A stretch of DNA of 64,000 nt, taken from NCBI RefSeq assembly GCF_041080795.1, contig NZ_CP129674.1, forward strand, positions 248,001 through 312,000. Direction: 5' to 3'. The notes beneath the pieces were generated by a model. The model saw only the letters and a list, made by a program, of their open reading frames with translations. It searched no databases and was not told where the DNA came from. The translations under genes were made by a program, and so were the position numbers. The stretch comes from Bifidobacterium sp. WK041_4_12. Its GTDB lineage: Bacteria; Actinomycetota; Actinomycetes; Actinomycetales; Bifidobacteriaceae. Shown here piece by piece: positions 23,520-33,438 of this stretch (its first letter is position 1; every line of letters begins with the position of its first letter).

Positions 23520-26276
23520 TCATCCGGTGTTCTGCAGACCCGCAGCAACACCCGAAACGGTGCAGAGAATCAGGTAGATGAAGTCCGCCTGCTGGCTCTT
23601 GCTCAACTCTTCCTTGTCGTTGCGGCGGCGAAGCGTGCGGAGCGCACGAACCTGAGTCACCGAAAGTGCATCAACATAAGGCGAGCGAATGCGAATTGCC
23701 TGACCAAGCACATGACGATGCTGCAACGGCCATTGATCCCCAACGATGAGCAGCACCCACTTGCGAGTGAGCTCCATCTCATGAAGCACCTTCTTGCTCA
23801 AATCATCGCGATCACCCAAGGCGAGATACATCTTGGCAATGCGCTCGTCCGTCTTCGCAATCGACATTTCGATGTTGTCGATGAAAGTGCTGAACAGCGG
23901 CCACTCCTCATAAGCCTTGCGCAATGAGCCGAGGTCGTTGAGCTTCTCGCACGCTGTGCCGAGGCCATACCATGCAGCAAGGTTGATTCGCGCCTGAGCC
24001 CAGGAGAAAACCCACGGAATCGTTCGCAAATCGTCCAGTGACTTTGCACCCAGACCCCTCTTTGCGGGACGAGAGCCGATGGGGAGCAAGCCAACCTCAT
24101 TCAATGGCGTCACGATCGAGAACCAAGGAGTGAAGTCCGGCGTGTGCAGCAGGTCGAGGAATCGTTCGTGCGAGGCATCGTTCAATGCGGCAGCCATATC
24201 CGCATACTTCTCGGTCATCTCCGTATTGCGCTTTTCGACGCTTGGAGCGGACTGAAGCAGTGTTGCTGCGGCAACGGACTCGATATGGCGAATGGCAAGC
24301 ACCGGGTTGCCATAGCGAGCAAAGATGACCTCTCCCTGTTCGGTGAGCTTGAAGCGGCAGTTGACAGAACCCACTGGCTGAGCCAGAACTGCACGGTTTG
24401 CAGGACCACCGCCACGACCAACGGCACCGCCACGGCCATGGAAGAGCGTCAGATCGATGTCATGCCTCTTTGCCCACTTGGCAATGCGTTCCTGAGCGGA
24501 GTGCAAGGCCAGTGTGGCAGAAGTCGGGCCTGCATCCTTGGAAGAATCCGAGTAGCCAAGCATGACTTCCATCTTGTTGCCGGTGGCCTTCAGACGAGCC
24601 TGCACCTCGGGGATCTTGATGATTTCTTCAAGGGTGTCAACGCTGTTCTGCAGATCTTCGAGCTGTTCGAACAAAGGAATCACATCGATTGTGGGAACAT
24701 CGTCAGGATGGGCGAAGGCGAGACGGTTCAGCTCGAACACATCCTTGACATGCTGAGCTGACTTGGTGAAGGAGATGATGTATCGGCGAGCAGCCTTGAT
24801 GCCATTGCGCTTCTGAATCGAACCGAGCGCACGGAAGGTATCGAGCACCTCGTGAGTCATGGGCTGCAGTTCGCCGCGTTCACCGTGGAGACCATGCTCG
24901 CGAATGTCTTCGAGCGCACGGGCATGAACGAGGGAATGCTGACGGAATTCCATCTCGACAAGATGGAACCCAAAGGTCTGCGCCTGCCAGATAAGTTCCT
25001 GCAGGGGACCATAGGCATGACGGTTTGCGCCGGCCTGAGCCAACGAACGCTGTACGATCTTCAAATCGGCGATGAAATCCTCACAGCTGTGATACATCAA
25101 ATCTGCGTCGCGGTTGATGGATTCATGAAGGCGATCGGCGATGACCAGCATCACTGCACGATGCGTTTCATGGCGAGAGATCAGGGCTGCCTTTTCGGTA
25201 AGACGCTCACTCATTTCCTTCTGGTGACTCCACAGGTTCAGCAGTTCGGGGCTCGAAGGTGTCGTATCCGTTTCGACAGTAAGATTGCGGCCAACCTTAC
25301 GCGTGGCATCCTCAAGCTTGGCAATGATGTAATCGGTGAATTTGCGAGCAACGCGACGGCTGATTTTCGCCGTAACGTTTGGATTTCCATCACGATCCGA
25401 ACCGATCCAGCTTCCGGGATGGAAGAATGCCGGGCACAAGGGCGGAACCGTACCGGCCTTCTTGCCGAGAATCCAGTCATCGAAACGACGATAGACCTTG
25501 GGAATCGTGTCGAACAGCGTGTTGTCGACGATGTCGATAATGGTGTCGGCCTCTTCAACGGGTGTCGGCTTCTTCAAGGCAATGGGTGAAGTGCGGAACA
25601 ATGCGTCGATTTCGTTGCAGAGTCGACGTTCGTTCTCTTCCAGATCAGATCCGCCAAGCATTGGACGTATTTCGAGCAAATCAGCTATGCGACGAATCTT
25701 GCCCTCTACCGCCTTACGTCGGGCCTCAGTCGGGTGTGCAGTGAAGACGGGATGGAACTCAAGCTTCTCAAGCAAATCCGTCGCCTTTGCTGGGCCCATT
25801 TCATCGATAAGTTGGTGATAGGCACCGGTCATTTCGTTCACAGGGTCGGTCGCCGAATCGATGCTGACCTTCATCTCACGCTGATGCAGTGCTGCAACAC
25901 GGTAGTTCTCTTCGCACAGGTTGGCGAGATGGAAATATGTGGTGAAGGCGCGGGCAAGAAGCTGGGAATCGTGCATCGGCGTAGCGTCAATCAGCGATAC
26001 CGACTTGGCAAGCCCATCTTCATCGGGGTGTGGGTCAACGAGAACGTCGCTGAAATGCTCGGCGCTTGCTTCGACTGCGTCTTGTCTGAGGGCATCGAAT
26101 TTCTCGAGCAGCTCAGGGTTGAATTCACCAAGTACGACGCGTAGAAGACGCAGACATAAGTCCATATCGCGCTTGAGTGTTTTGGGAAGATCACGCTCTT
26201 CGGGGCCTCTTGTGCCCGTCCCGGATGTCACTATTGCGGCATCCGCAGCAGTAATCTGTTGATTGTTATCTGTCAT
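23520..26276 (-). CDS. ppc: Phosphoenolpyruvate carboxylase
   Basis: The 918-residue enzyme carries both catalytic signatures of the family: VFTAHPTEARRK with the active His and GYSDSSKDAGPTSA with the catalytic Lys. The Gly-rich FHGRGGAVGRGGGP loop and the C-terminal NTG end are also present. It adds bicarbonate to phosphoenolpyruvate to give oxaloacetate, the main refill step in bifidobacteria. The length is normal. AGGAGG lies 4 nt before the ATG. It is divergent from the ThrE-type exporter across a 280-bp gap. Confidence 0.97.
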   Translation of the reverse strand: MTDNNQQITAADAAIVTSGTGTRGPEERDLPKTLKRDMDLCLRLLRVVLGEFNPELLEKFDALRQDAVEASAEHFSDVLVDPHPDEDGLAKSVSLIDATPMHDSQLLARAFTTYFHLANLCEENYRVAALHQREMKVSIDSATDPVNEMTGAYHQLIDEMGPAKATDLLEKLEFHPVFTAHPTEARRKAVEGKIRRIADLLEIRPMLGGSDLEENERRLCNEIDALFRTSPIALKKPTPVEEADTIIDIVDNTLFDTIPKVYRRFDDWILGKKAGTVPPLCPAFFHPGSWIGSDRDGNPNVTAKISRRVARKFTDYIIAKLEDATRKVGRNLTVETDTTPSSPELLNLWSHQKEMSERLTEKAALISRHETHRAVMLVIADRLHESINRDADLMYHSCEDFIADLKIVQRSLAQAGANRHAYGPLQELIWQAQTFGFHLVEMEFRQHSLVHARALEDIREHGLHGERGELQPMTHEVLDTFRALGSIQKRNGIKAARRYIISFTKSAQHVKDVFELNRLAFAHPDDVPTIDVIPLFEQLEDLQNSVDTLEEIIKIPEVQARLKATGNKMEVMLGYSDSSKDAGPTSATLALHSAQERIAKWAKRHDIDLTLFHGRGGAVGRGGGPANRAVLAQPVGSVNCRFKLTEQGEVIFARYGNPVLAIRHIESVAAATLLQSAPSVEKRNTEMTEKYADMAAALNDASHERFLDLLHTPDFTPWFSIVTPLNEVGLLPIGSRPAKRGLGAKSLDDLRTIPWVFSWAQARINLAAWYGLGTACEKLNDLGSLRKAYEEWPLFSTFIDNIEMSIAKTDERIAKMYLALGDRDDLSKKVLHEMELTRKWVLLIVGDQWPLQHRHVLGQAIRIRSPYVDALSVTQVRALRTLRRRNDKEELSKSQQADFIYLILCTVSGVAAGLQNTG

Positions 26277-26422
26277 CAGACCTCCTATTCCAAACTTTTG
26301 GTTGCCTGGTCATTTCGTCCTTCGCAGCTCCTCTGCGATTGTGATGCGAAACGTTGCAGGCCCACAGCCATCCATTTGGTAGTTACGGGGAATATTCTAT
26401 GCCCTTTTGTTACATTTTCATG

Positions 26423-26475
26423 ACATTCAGCTGAGAATGTGTGCTGTATCACGGCTTTTATGTAGCTATACAGCA
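26423..26475. promoter_or_regulatory. Two dyad repeats between ppc and the ThrE-type gene
   Basis: ACATTC (26423) is inverted at GAATGT (26435). TGCTGTAT (26442) is inverted at ATACAGCA (26468), with an 18-nt loop. They stand 85-137 bp before the exporter start, where operators or a leader structure would be expected. No binding protein is known. Confidence 0.35.
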
Positions 26476-26559
26476 TGGAACGCCTTGGATTCGGGAAGAT
26501 GCGCCAGGGCAATGAAATGCACGCCGGGGAGTACAAATAGAAGAGTGAGTTTCGGATCA

Positions 26560-28167
26560 ATGTTTATTAAAGGTCGAGAAAAAGCCAAGAACAGGCGCAG
26601 CAAGGAGCGAGAGGCCCAAGACAAGGTCTCCGTCTACCACAGCCATGCGCTGCCATTGGATATGGAAGACATCATCCGAGACTATGACAAGCCCGTCACC
26701 GATGCTGGTTTGGCAGCAAAGACAAGCATTATCGTTCGCGTTGGCATGCTCGACCTTGCCGCAGGAACCGGGAGCTTTCGCGTCAGAGAGATGATGCATC
26801 GCATAGCGTTTCCGATGGGAGTTCATGTTCGATCCGATGTGAATCTCACCGATATCGAGGCCACCTGCACCGATGGCAAGGAACGCATCACCGAAGTCGT
26901 CGATTTACCCACCACAGGCGTGAATACGGAAAGAATATGGCTGCTTGAGCATTTCGCAGACTGGTTCAGCGTGCGCTGCGGACTCACTGGCCTGTATCAC
27001 CATGAATCCTCCATTTCGACTGAACTGGTCGATTCGCTGGGAACCAAGGAGTCAGAAGGTTCGGCACTGCGCGCGATCAAAAGACACAGAAAGAAGCTTG
27101 CTGCCAAGCTTCCCACCGGTGAATACGCGGAACATTTCGAGCACTACCAGCCAGATTCAGTTGAGCACGGCATGAAGTCCATCACGGTGGGAGAGGCCCA
27201 TGCTCGGCTTGACACGATCGAACATCGCCATCCGCTGTATTCCCCGGAATTCGCAGGGTTAGCGTCTGCCGTAGCCTGCGCATCCTTCGTGTTCCTGCTC
27301 GGCGGGGGGCCGATAGACATGCTTGGCGCATTCATCGGCGCGGGGATTGGGCACTACGTTCGCAGACTGCTTCTTGCCAAGCACATCAACCAGTTCTTCG
27401 TCACCTTTGTCGTTGTTGCGCTCGCCGCGCTTGCATGCGTGGGAACGCTCAGACTCTTCGGCCTTTTCGACCCGGCAGCATTGGAGCATGATACCGCGTA
27501 CATCGGTGCAACGCTGTTCGTGATACCCGGCTTTCCACTGGTGACAGGCGGATTGGACATTGCCAAGATTGATTATCCATCGGGCATTCAGCGACTCACC
27601 TACGCACTGTCGATCATTCTGATGGCCACGCTGGCCGGTTGGGCAGTTGCTCGAATAGTCATGCTCAACCCGCAAGGCTTTGAACCGTTGGGCTTGAATG
27701 ACTGGACGAATGGCATGCTCCGCTTCGTCATGGCGTTTGGCGGGGTCTGGGGCTTCTCCGTCATGTTCAATTCTCCGCAGCGCATGGCCTTGACTGCGGC
27801 AAGCATTGGTGCGGTCACGGATACCTTGCGTTTGGAGATACAGGATCTGTTCGGCGTGCCACCGGAAGCTGCGGCCTTCGTAGGAGCCTTCATCGCCGGT
27901 CTTCTGGCTTCGTTCTGGCGCAGTGCGGTCAGGCGTGGGTGGCTTCCGCCGCATTTGGGATATCCGCGCATATGCCTCACGGTTCCGTCCATCGTGATCA
28001 TGGTGCCAGGGCTGTATATGTATCGTGCGATGTTCTATCTCGGGCAGTTCAATACGCTTCAAGCCCTTGACTGGGGCTTCAGGGCTTTCATGGTCATTCT
28101 GTGTCTGCCGGTTGGTCTCGCCATGGCAAGAGTCATCACCGACCGCTCCTGGAGATACGACAAGTAA
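26560..28167 (+). CDS. Threonine/serine exporter, ThrE family
   Basis: The 535-residue protein has a soluble N-terminal part (about 1-220) with the DUF1212/ThrE region. About ten membrane helices follow in two groups: five near 225-345 and five in the DUF3815-like C-terminal half. This is the single-chain layout of Corynebacterium ThrE, which exports threonine and serine with the proton gradient. The substrate here is inferred from the family. The start is uncertain: ATG 26560 has only weak purines before it, and GTG 26545 in frame has AGAAG. It is convergent with trpS, 5 bp from its stop. Confidence 0.85.
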   Translation: MFIKGREKAKNRRSKEREAQDKVSVYHSHALPLDMEDIIRDYDKPVTDAGLAAKTSIIVRVGMLDLAAGTGSFRVREMMHRIAFPMGVHVRSDVNLTDIEATCTDGKERITEVVDLPTTGVNTERIWLLEHFADWFSVRCGLTGLYHHESSISTELVDSLGTKESEGSALRAIKRHRKKLAAKLPTGEYAEHFEHYQPDSVEHGMKSITVGEAHARLDTIEHRHPLYSPEFAGLASAVACASFVFLLGGGPIDMLGAFIGAGIGHYVRRLLLAKHINQFFVTFVVVALAALACVGTLRLFGLFDPAALEHDTAYIGATLFVIPGFPLVTGGLDIAKIDYPSGIQRLTYALSIILMATLAGWAVARIVMLNPQGFEPLGLNDWTNGMLRFVMAFGGVWGFSVMFNSPQRMALTAASIGAVTDTLRLEIQDLFGVPPEAAAFVGAFIAGLLASFWRSAVRRGWLPPHLGYPRICLTVPSIVIMVPGLYMYRAMFYLGQFNTLQALDWGFRAFMVILCLPVGLAMARVITDRSWRYDK

Positions 28168-28172
28168 GAAAG

Positions 28173-29264
28173 TCAGTACACCATACCCATCGCGGAACGG
28201 ACTTCATCGAGAGTCTTTTCTGCGATTTCGTTGGCCTTGCGATTGCCTTCCTCAAGAATGTCGCGAACCGAATCCATGTCTTTGGCCAGTTCGGCGCGGC
28301 GCTCACGGTGTGGAGCGAGGAACTCGTTCACCTGTTCGGTCACATACTGCTTTAACGTGCCGGAACCGCCATTGCCGATTTCCTCGGCAATCTCTTCCGG
28401 CTTCCTGCCGGTAACCAGGCCGGCGGTCGTCAGCAGCGCAGAGACCTGTGGGCGTGCGATGGGGTCGAAGGTTATCATGCGTTCGGAATCGGTTGGCGAT
28501 TTCTTGATAAGCTTTGCGGTTTCCTCTGCGCTCGCGCCCAGCTGAATCGAGTTGCCGTACGATTTGCTCATCTTGCGGCCATCAAGCCCCGGGATTTCGG
28601 GCGCTTCGGACAGGATTGCCGATGGCTCGGGGAAAATCTCGTGCTTCGGACTGTACCGCTCGTTGAACCGGCGGGCAATGGTGCGCGTCAGCTCGACATG
28701 TGGAAGATTATCCTTGCCAATCGGCACGACGTTGGCCTTGCAGAACAGGATATCGCACGCCTGATGCACGGGGTATGTCAGCAGCAGCCCGGTGAGCGCA
28801 TGACCGCTGGCTTCCATCTCGGATTTCACGGTTGGATTGCGATGCAGCTCCGCTTCCGTGATCAGAGAAAGGAAGGGAAGCAAGAGCTGATTCTCCGCAG
28901 GAACCGCTGAATGCGTATAGATCATGGTCTTGTTCGGATCAATGCCCGCTGCAAGATAGTCGAGAACCATATTCAGGACGTTGTCTTGAATATGTGCGGT
29001 GGTGTCGCGGTCGGTGATGACCTGATAGTCAGCGATGATCAGATTGGTATGGACCCCGCGCTCCTGCATCTGCACGCGTTCCAGAATCGATCCAAAGTAA
29101 TGTCCCAGGTGAAGTCGGCCGGTTGGACGGTCTCCCGTGAGCATCGTGAACTGTGACGGGTTTGCCTTAAGCGCTGCGAGTGTCTTGTCAGATCGCTTCT
29201 TGGCGGCCATGAAGCTCGCACTTATCTCATTACCAGCTGCAGTCAACTGCTCTACGTCCGTCAT
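28173..29264 (-). CDS. trpS: Tryptophan-tRNA ligase
   Basis: The 363-residue class I synthetase has GDRPTGRLHLGHYFG as its HIGH-type motif near residue 45 and KMSKS in DGRKMSKSYGN for ATP activation. The length and the central tryptophan-pocket region (TYPVHQACDILF) are normal. It charges tRNA-Trp. ATG 29264 was chosen because GGGA lies 7 nt before it; the ATG two codons earlier is almost on top of that site. Confidence 0.96.
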   Translation of the reverse strand: MTDVEQLTAAGNEISASFMAAKKRSDKTLAALKANPSQFTMLTGDRPTGRLHLGHYFGSILERVQMQERGVHTNLIIADYQVITDRDTTAHIQDNVLNMVLDYLAAGIDPNKTMIYTHSAVPAENQLLLPFLSLITEAELHRNPTVKSEMEASGHALTGLLLTYPVHQACDILFCKANVVPIGKDNLPHVELTRTIARRFNERYSPKHEIFPEPSAILSEAPEIPGLDGRKMSKSYGNSIQLGASAEETAKLIKKSPTDSERMITFDPIARPQVSALLTTAGLVTGRKPEEIAEEIGNGGSGTLKQYVTEQVNEFLAPHRERRAELAKDMDSVRDILEEGNRKANEIAEKTLDEVRSAMGMVY

Positions 29265-29421
29265 CGGCATGTCCCTTGTGTTGTTCTTGCAAAGAGTGTA
29301 AAAATTCTCGCTATTATCGTAAAAGTCCGAGCAGACAACATAACTGGTGGTAACCTCTTATGTGATGGAAATTACGAAATACATTGCCTGATACAGGCAT
29401 CTAGCTGGCGAAGGGGGTCGG

Positions 29422-30054
29422 ATGGGCCGCGGACGTCAGAAGGCTAAACAGACGAAAATAGCCCGTAAGCTCAAATATCTGACAACTGATACCGATTACG
29501 ATGAACTTGCGAAGGAACTCAGACACGAAGAAGCGGACACGACTAGCGTTGATCCCTTCGTGGAGGATTCCAAAAAATATAATCGGGATGAGTCGGATTC
29601 ATCTCATAACCATTCTTACAAGAACGATGCAGATGATGTGAATCCTGTTGACGATGATTTGGATGATTATGCCAAATGGGCCGCACAGGCAGCAGCAAAG
29701 GCAACAACGGGGGAGATCCCTGCAACGCCCAAGGGACATGGACATGGACCGATACCCATGCCAGTACCAAGCATGCTGCACCGCTCAGGCAAAGCCAAGA
29801 GCACAGTCTCGCCAGCAGCGTTGAGCAAGGAATCGAAATCTGGCCTGAAATCAGCGACAGCGGCCACCAAGCCGGCTAAGTCAGCAGTGAAGTCAGCAGG
29901 CGATGTCAAGGGAAGCAAGGCAGCGCGTACTGCGTCAGCGCCCAAAGCCGCCAAGTCAGCTCGATCAACTGCATCAGCCAAGACTGTGAAAACCGCCAAG
30001 CCTGCTAAAGCTACCAAGCAAGCGACAACGAGCAGGAAAGCCGCAGCCGAATAG
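29422..30054 (+). CDS. DUF3073 protein with Lys/Ala-rich tail
   Basis: The 210-residue protein begins with MGRGRQKAKQTKIARKLKYL, the hallmark of the actinobacterial DUF3073 family, and DDYAKWAAQ near residue 80 completes that domain. The last 90 residues are Lys, Ala, Ser and Thr repeats similar to the tails of histone H1-like or HU-type proteins. Basic tails of this kind often bind nucleic acid; that is inference here. The family function is unknown. It is a single gene, convergent with the sterol-carrier-like gene. Confidence 0.85.
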   Translation: MGRGRQKAKQTKIARKLKYLTTDTDYDELAKELRHEEADTTSVDPFVEDSKKYNRDESDSSHNHSYKNDADDVNPVDDDLDDYAKWAAQAAAKATTGEIPATPKGHGHGPIPMPVPSMLHRSGKAKSTVSPAALSKESKSGLKSATAATKPAKSAVKSAGDVKGSKAARTASAPKAAKSARSTASAKTVKTAKPAKATKQATTSRKAAAE

Positions 30055-30100
30055 TTCTGCGTCCTTTAACAGGGCTGTTACTCGTTGTGAATTCAACATG

Positions 30101-30149
30101 TGATGCACGTCTGTAATTCACTTCTGCGTGAATGCATAGGCGTGCATCA
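30101..30149. other. Nested inverted repeats between convergent genes
   Basis: TGATGCACG at 30101 pairs with CGTGCATCA at 30141. Inside it ATTCAC at 30116 pairs with GTGAAT at 30128. The result is a two-part perfect hairpin in the 142-bp gap where both flanking genes end. It may end transcription from both sides, though no T-run is present. Confidence 0.5.
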
Positions 30150-30196
30150 TTGCATTCCATGTCATGTGTCCATAGTTATGTACCCAATGCTGAAGC

Positions 30197-30619
30197 TCAC
30201 ATCAGGGGCAGCAGCGCGCTCAGATCGTCTCTCTCGCCAATGGCTGAGATATGCCCAGCCTGTTTCTCTTCTGCCCATTGCGTTATGCCACATGCCAAGC
30301 GAAGCCAAACGTCCGGATCCAATTCGATGACGTCGGGTGGCGTCAGGTTATGGGGGTCAGAAGCTGGCCCGTCGAGAATCTTCACTGCACCCCAAGGTGC
30401 CACACGCACCTCTACACCCGGCCCGGGCGCTCGCAGTTGCAGAAGATACAGCGAGTATCGCACCGACATCGCCCACACAGGTCTTGGAAGAGCAGGGGAG
30501 ACAAAGTGAGAGCCCCCCCGTGCGTCAGCATGCATGGAGATCATGTCTCTTGCAGACGCTGCCCATTGTTGCAATGATTGCTCGCCGACGATAATGTCTT
30601 TTTCTCGAATCACAGCCAT
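30197..30619 (-). CDS. Sterol-carrier-family protein
   Basis: The 140-residue protein resembles the small actinobacterial family with an SCP2-like fold. The patch VEVRVAPWGAVKIL, followed by PPDVIELDPDVWLRLACG and the end DLSALLPL, matches it. Such proteins are thought to bind a lipid or hydrophobic ligand; no substrate is proven. The name does not mean the cell makes sterols. It is divergent from glgP by about 140 bp. Confidence 0.75.
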   Translation of the reverse strand: MAVIREKDIIVGEQSLQQWAASARDMISMHADARGGSHFVSPALPRPVWAMSVRYSLYLLQLRAPGPGVEVRVAPWGAVKILDGPASDPHNLTPPDVIELDPDVWLRLACGITQWAEEKQAGHISAIGERDDLSALLPLM

Positions 30620-30760
30620 ATGAACTGTTTAGCATGATGTGTTAACTTCATATAGAATTTGCCCTCGATTATGCTGATGTGTTTGCGTGGTTCAAGCAAT
30701 AACGGGCATAATGGGCAGCGTAGCCGATCGAGATTATGCCGTTATGGAAAGAGAGTTCTC

Positions 30761-33217
30761 ATGGTTGATATCACAGCTCCGAAAGCATCCTTGTCTGTTG
30801 AGGACTTGAAGAAACGAATAACCACGAATTTGCAGGAGAAACAGGGTGTAAGGCCAGAAGAGGCAACGGTTGCCGATGCCTATGCAGCCACCGCTGAGGT
30901 GGTTCGAGACTATCTCTCCGTATCGTGGATGGATGCAAAGCAGCGCATGGTTGAGGGGCACGTCAAGGCCGTTGGCTATCTGAGTGCGGAATTTCTGCTG
31001 GGCCGTCAACTTTCCAATGCACTGCTCAATGCAGGGCTGACGCAGCAGTTTGAAGGGGCTGTCGCAGAGCTTGGATTCAAGCCAAAGGATGTGATTGAGA
31101 CCGAGCCTGAGCCAGGACTTGGCAATGGCGGGCTTGGACGTCTCGCCGCCTGCTATGTGGATTCTCTCGCTTCGCTGGGAGTTCCAGCCTTTGGCTACGG
31201 CATCCAATACCAATACGGCATCTTCCGCCAGGAATTCGATGACGAGGGCAAGCAGGTCGAAAGGCCAGATTACTGGCTCAGCGAAGGCAATTCATGGGGG
31301 CATGAGGATGTTGCACGATCCCAGCGCGTGAGCTTCGGCGGTTCCGTTGTCGATGGTGACGATGGTGCGAGAATCTGGAAGCCCGCGTGGTCGGTGCGTG
31401 CAGTGCCTGTCGATTATCTGGTGCCAGGCTATGATTCAGGCAGGGTCAATACGCTTCGCCTCTGGACTGCGAAATCATATGATGAATTCGATCTGGCCAC
31501 CTTCAACCGTTCAGATTACATGGGGGCAGTAATCCCACAGGTCAATGCAGAAAACATCACCAAGGTGCTCTATCCCGAAGATTCAACCCCACAGGGCAAG
31601 CGGCTGCGCTTGGAACAACAGTACTTCTTCGTTTCCGCTTCGATTCATGATGCAATTCGCACATTCTATCCGGGCGAGAAGAATCCTGATCTGACCACCT
31701 TCCCTGACAAGATCTGCTTCCAATTGAATGACACACATCCGGTGATTGGCATTCCTGAACTGATGCGTGTGCTCATCGATGAGAATGGCATGGACTGGGA
31801 TACCGCCTGGACGGTCACCCGCAAGACCTTCAACTACACATGCCACACGCTCCTGCCCGAGGCGCTCGAAGTATGGCCTGCCAAGCTTATCGGCGAGCTG
31901 CTTCCTCGCCATCTTGAAATCATCAGAGCCATCAACGCACAGTTCGTTCACGAGCTTGAATCCAAGGGCACTGACAAGGATGCGATTGATCGCATGCGCA
32001 TTGCTACGGATGGTCCTGACGGTCAGGTTCGCATGGCATATCTTGCAACGGTTGGAGGCTCGTACGTCAACGGTGTGGCGGCACTGCATTCGCAGCTTCT
32101 TAAGGATGTGACGCTGAAGGATTTCAGCAACGCTTATCCTGACAAGTTCACCAACGTTACGAATGGTGTCACTCCTCGCCGTTTCATCAAGCTTGCCAAT
32201 CCTCGCCTTTCCGACCTCATAACTGAAGGCTTGGGGACCGACAAGTGGATTCACGATCTGGACGAGCTCGAAGGACTCGTGCCACTGGCAGACGATGCCA
32301 GCTTCGTGGAACGCTTCCGCAAGGTCAAGGATGCCAATAAGCAGGATTTTGCCAAGTACGCGAGCGACAAGTTCGACTTCACGATCAACACCAGCACGAT
32401 GTTTGATTCCATGATTAAGCGTCTTCACGAATACAAGCGTCAATCGCTGAAGATTCTGGCTGTCATCGCAGAATATGCGGCCATCAAGGATGGTTCGGTC
32501 GATGCCGATGAAATCCTGCCCCGTTCCGTTTTCTTCGGAGCGAAGGCAGCTCCGGGATACGCCATGGCAAAGCTTACGATTCAGCTGATCAATAACGTTG
32601 CCCGGGTGATCAACAGCGATCCTGCCGTCAAAGGCAAGCTCGCTGTGTACTTCCCATGGAATTACAACATTGATCTTGCCGAGCATCTGATTCCTGCCAC
32701 CGAACTCGATGAACAGATATCGCAGGCCGGCAAGGAAGCTTCTGGAACAGGCAACATGAAGTTTGCGCTGAACGGTTCGCTTACCGTAGGGACGCTGGAT
32801 GGTGCCAATGTCGAGATTCGTGACCGGGTCGGCGCAGAAAACTTCTTCCTCTTCGGCATGCAAGTCGAAGATGTCGAGAAACTCTATGCCGATGGCTACG
32901 ATCCGATGGAATTCGTGCATGCGGATCCGCGTCTGCATCATGCCATCGATCTGGTTGCCAACGGAACATTCTCCCACGGCGACCGTGGTACCTATGCAGC
33001 GCTGACATCTGATTGGCTGACTCACGACTATTTCATGACAATGGCCGATTTCACTGCCTACATGGATATTCAAAAGGAAATCGAGGCAACGTACCGCAAG
33101 CCCGACGAGTGGGCGCGCAAGGCCATACTGAATGTTGCGCACAGCGGTTTCTTCAGCTCTGACCGCTCTATCGAGGATTATCTCAAGCGCATCTGGCACA
33201 CCGAGCCGCAGCGCTGA
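30761..33217 (+). CDS. glgP: Glycogen/maltodextrin phosphorylase
   Basis: The 818-residue GT35 enzyme has the PLP-binding Lys667 in GTGNMKFALNG and the active-site stretches EPGLGNGGLGRLAAC, NDTHPV and KRLHEYKRQ. It frees glucose 1-phosphate from alpha-1,4-glucan and acts in the cytoplasm. ATG 30761 was chosen because the family N-terminus begins there and GAAAGAGAG lies just before it; the open frame runs 34 codons further up through non-conserved sequence. Regulatory sites of animal forms are absent, as in most bacteria. A fold-back element follows the stop by 20 bp. Confidence 0.96.
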   Translation: MVDITAPKASLSVEDLKKRITTNLQEKQGVRPEEATVADAYAATAEVVRDYLSVSWMDAKQRMVEGHVKAVGYLSAEFLLGRQLSNALLNAGLTQQFEGAVAELGFKPKDVIETEPEPGLGNGGLGRLAACYVDSLASLGVPAFGYGIQYQYGIFRQEFDDEGKQVERPDYWLSEGNSWGHEDVARSQRVSFGGSVVDGDDGARIWKPAWSVRAVPVDYLVPGYDSGRVNTLRLWTAKSYDEFDLATFNRSDYMGAVIPQVNAENITKVLYPEDSTPQGKRLRLEQQYFFVSASIHDAIRTFYPGEKNPDLTTFPDKICFQLNDTHPVIGIPELMRVLIDENGMDWDTAWTVTRKTFNYTCHTLLPEALEVWPAKLIGELLPRHLEIIRAINAQFVHELESKGTDKDAIDRMRIATDGPDGQVRMAYLATVGGSYVNGVAALHSQLLKDVTLKDFSNAYPDKFTNVTNGVTPRRFIKLANPRLSDLITEGLGTDKWIHDLDELEGLVPLADDASFVERFRKVKDANKQDFAKYASDKFDFTINTSTMFDSMIKRLHEYKRQSLKILAVIAEYAAIKDGSVDADEILPRSVFFGAKAAPGYAMAKLTIQLINNVARVINSDPAVKGKLAVYFPWNYNIDLAEHLIPATELDEQISQAGKEASGTGNMKFALNGSLTVGTLDGANVEIRDRVGAENFFLFGMQVEDVEKLYADGYDPMEFVHADPRLHHAIDLVANGTFSHGDRGTYAALTSDWLTHDYFMTMADFTAYMDIQKEIEATYRKPDEWARKAILNVAHSGFFSSDRSIEDYLKRIWHTEPQR

Positions 33218-33237
33218 ACCCGTATCGCCACATAAAG

Positions 33238-33342
33238 CGCTCATTGTGAACTTGTCAGAGTACTCAAGACGTTTTTTGGTTTTATACGGCCGGTATATCG
33301 AGGATTTCAGGCGTTAATACCGTGACGAGTTCACAATGAGCG
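33238..33342. repeat. Fold-back element 2, same ends as element 3
   Basis: The ends are 15-bp perfect inverted repeats (33238-33252 with 33328-33342) that continue with mismatches for about 10 bp. The end sequence CTCATTGTGAACT is shared with the element at 46526. It lies in the gap between convergent glgP and a small membrane protein gene. Confidence 0.78.
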
Positions 33343-33360
33343 ATTGGGGCCGGCAACAAG

Positions 33361-33414
33361 GGTAAAACTTAGGGGTCTGGAAACGTTTTCGTTTCCAGAC
33401 CCCTAAGTTTTACC
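33361..33414. terminator. Bidirectional terminator, perfect 25-bp hairpin
   Basis: 33361-33385 pairs perfectly with 33390-33414 around a TTTT loop. A-rich and T-rich ends of the stem suit termination from both sides, for glgP and for the convergent gene ending at 33439. Confidence 0.85.
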
Positions 33415-33438
33415 GTGAGCTTCACCTCGACTTGGTGC

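Noticed and set aside
24852..25589. Open frame of 245 codons on the plus strand
   Set aside because: It is antisense to ppc, which has all catalytic motifs in place; no family likeness was found.
31583..33244. Long open frame (553 codons) on the minus strand
   Set aside because: It lies fully antisense to glgP, and its translation has no family motifs. It follows from the codon use of glgP.
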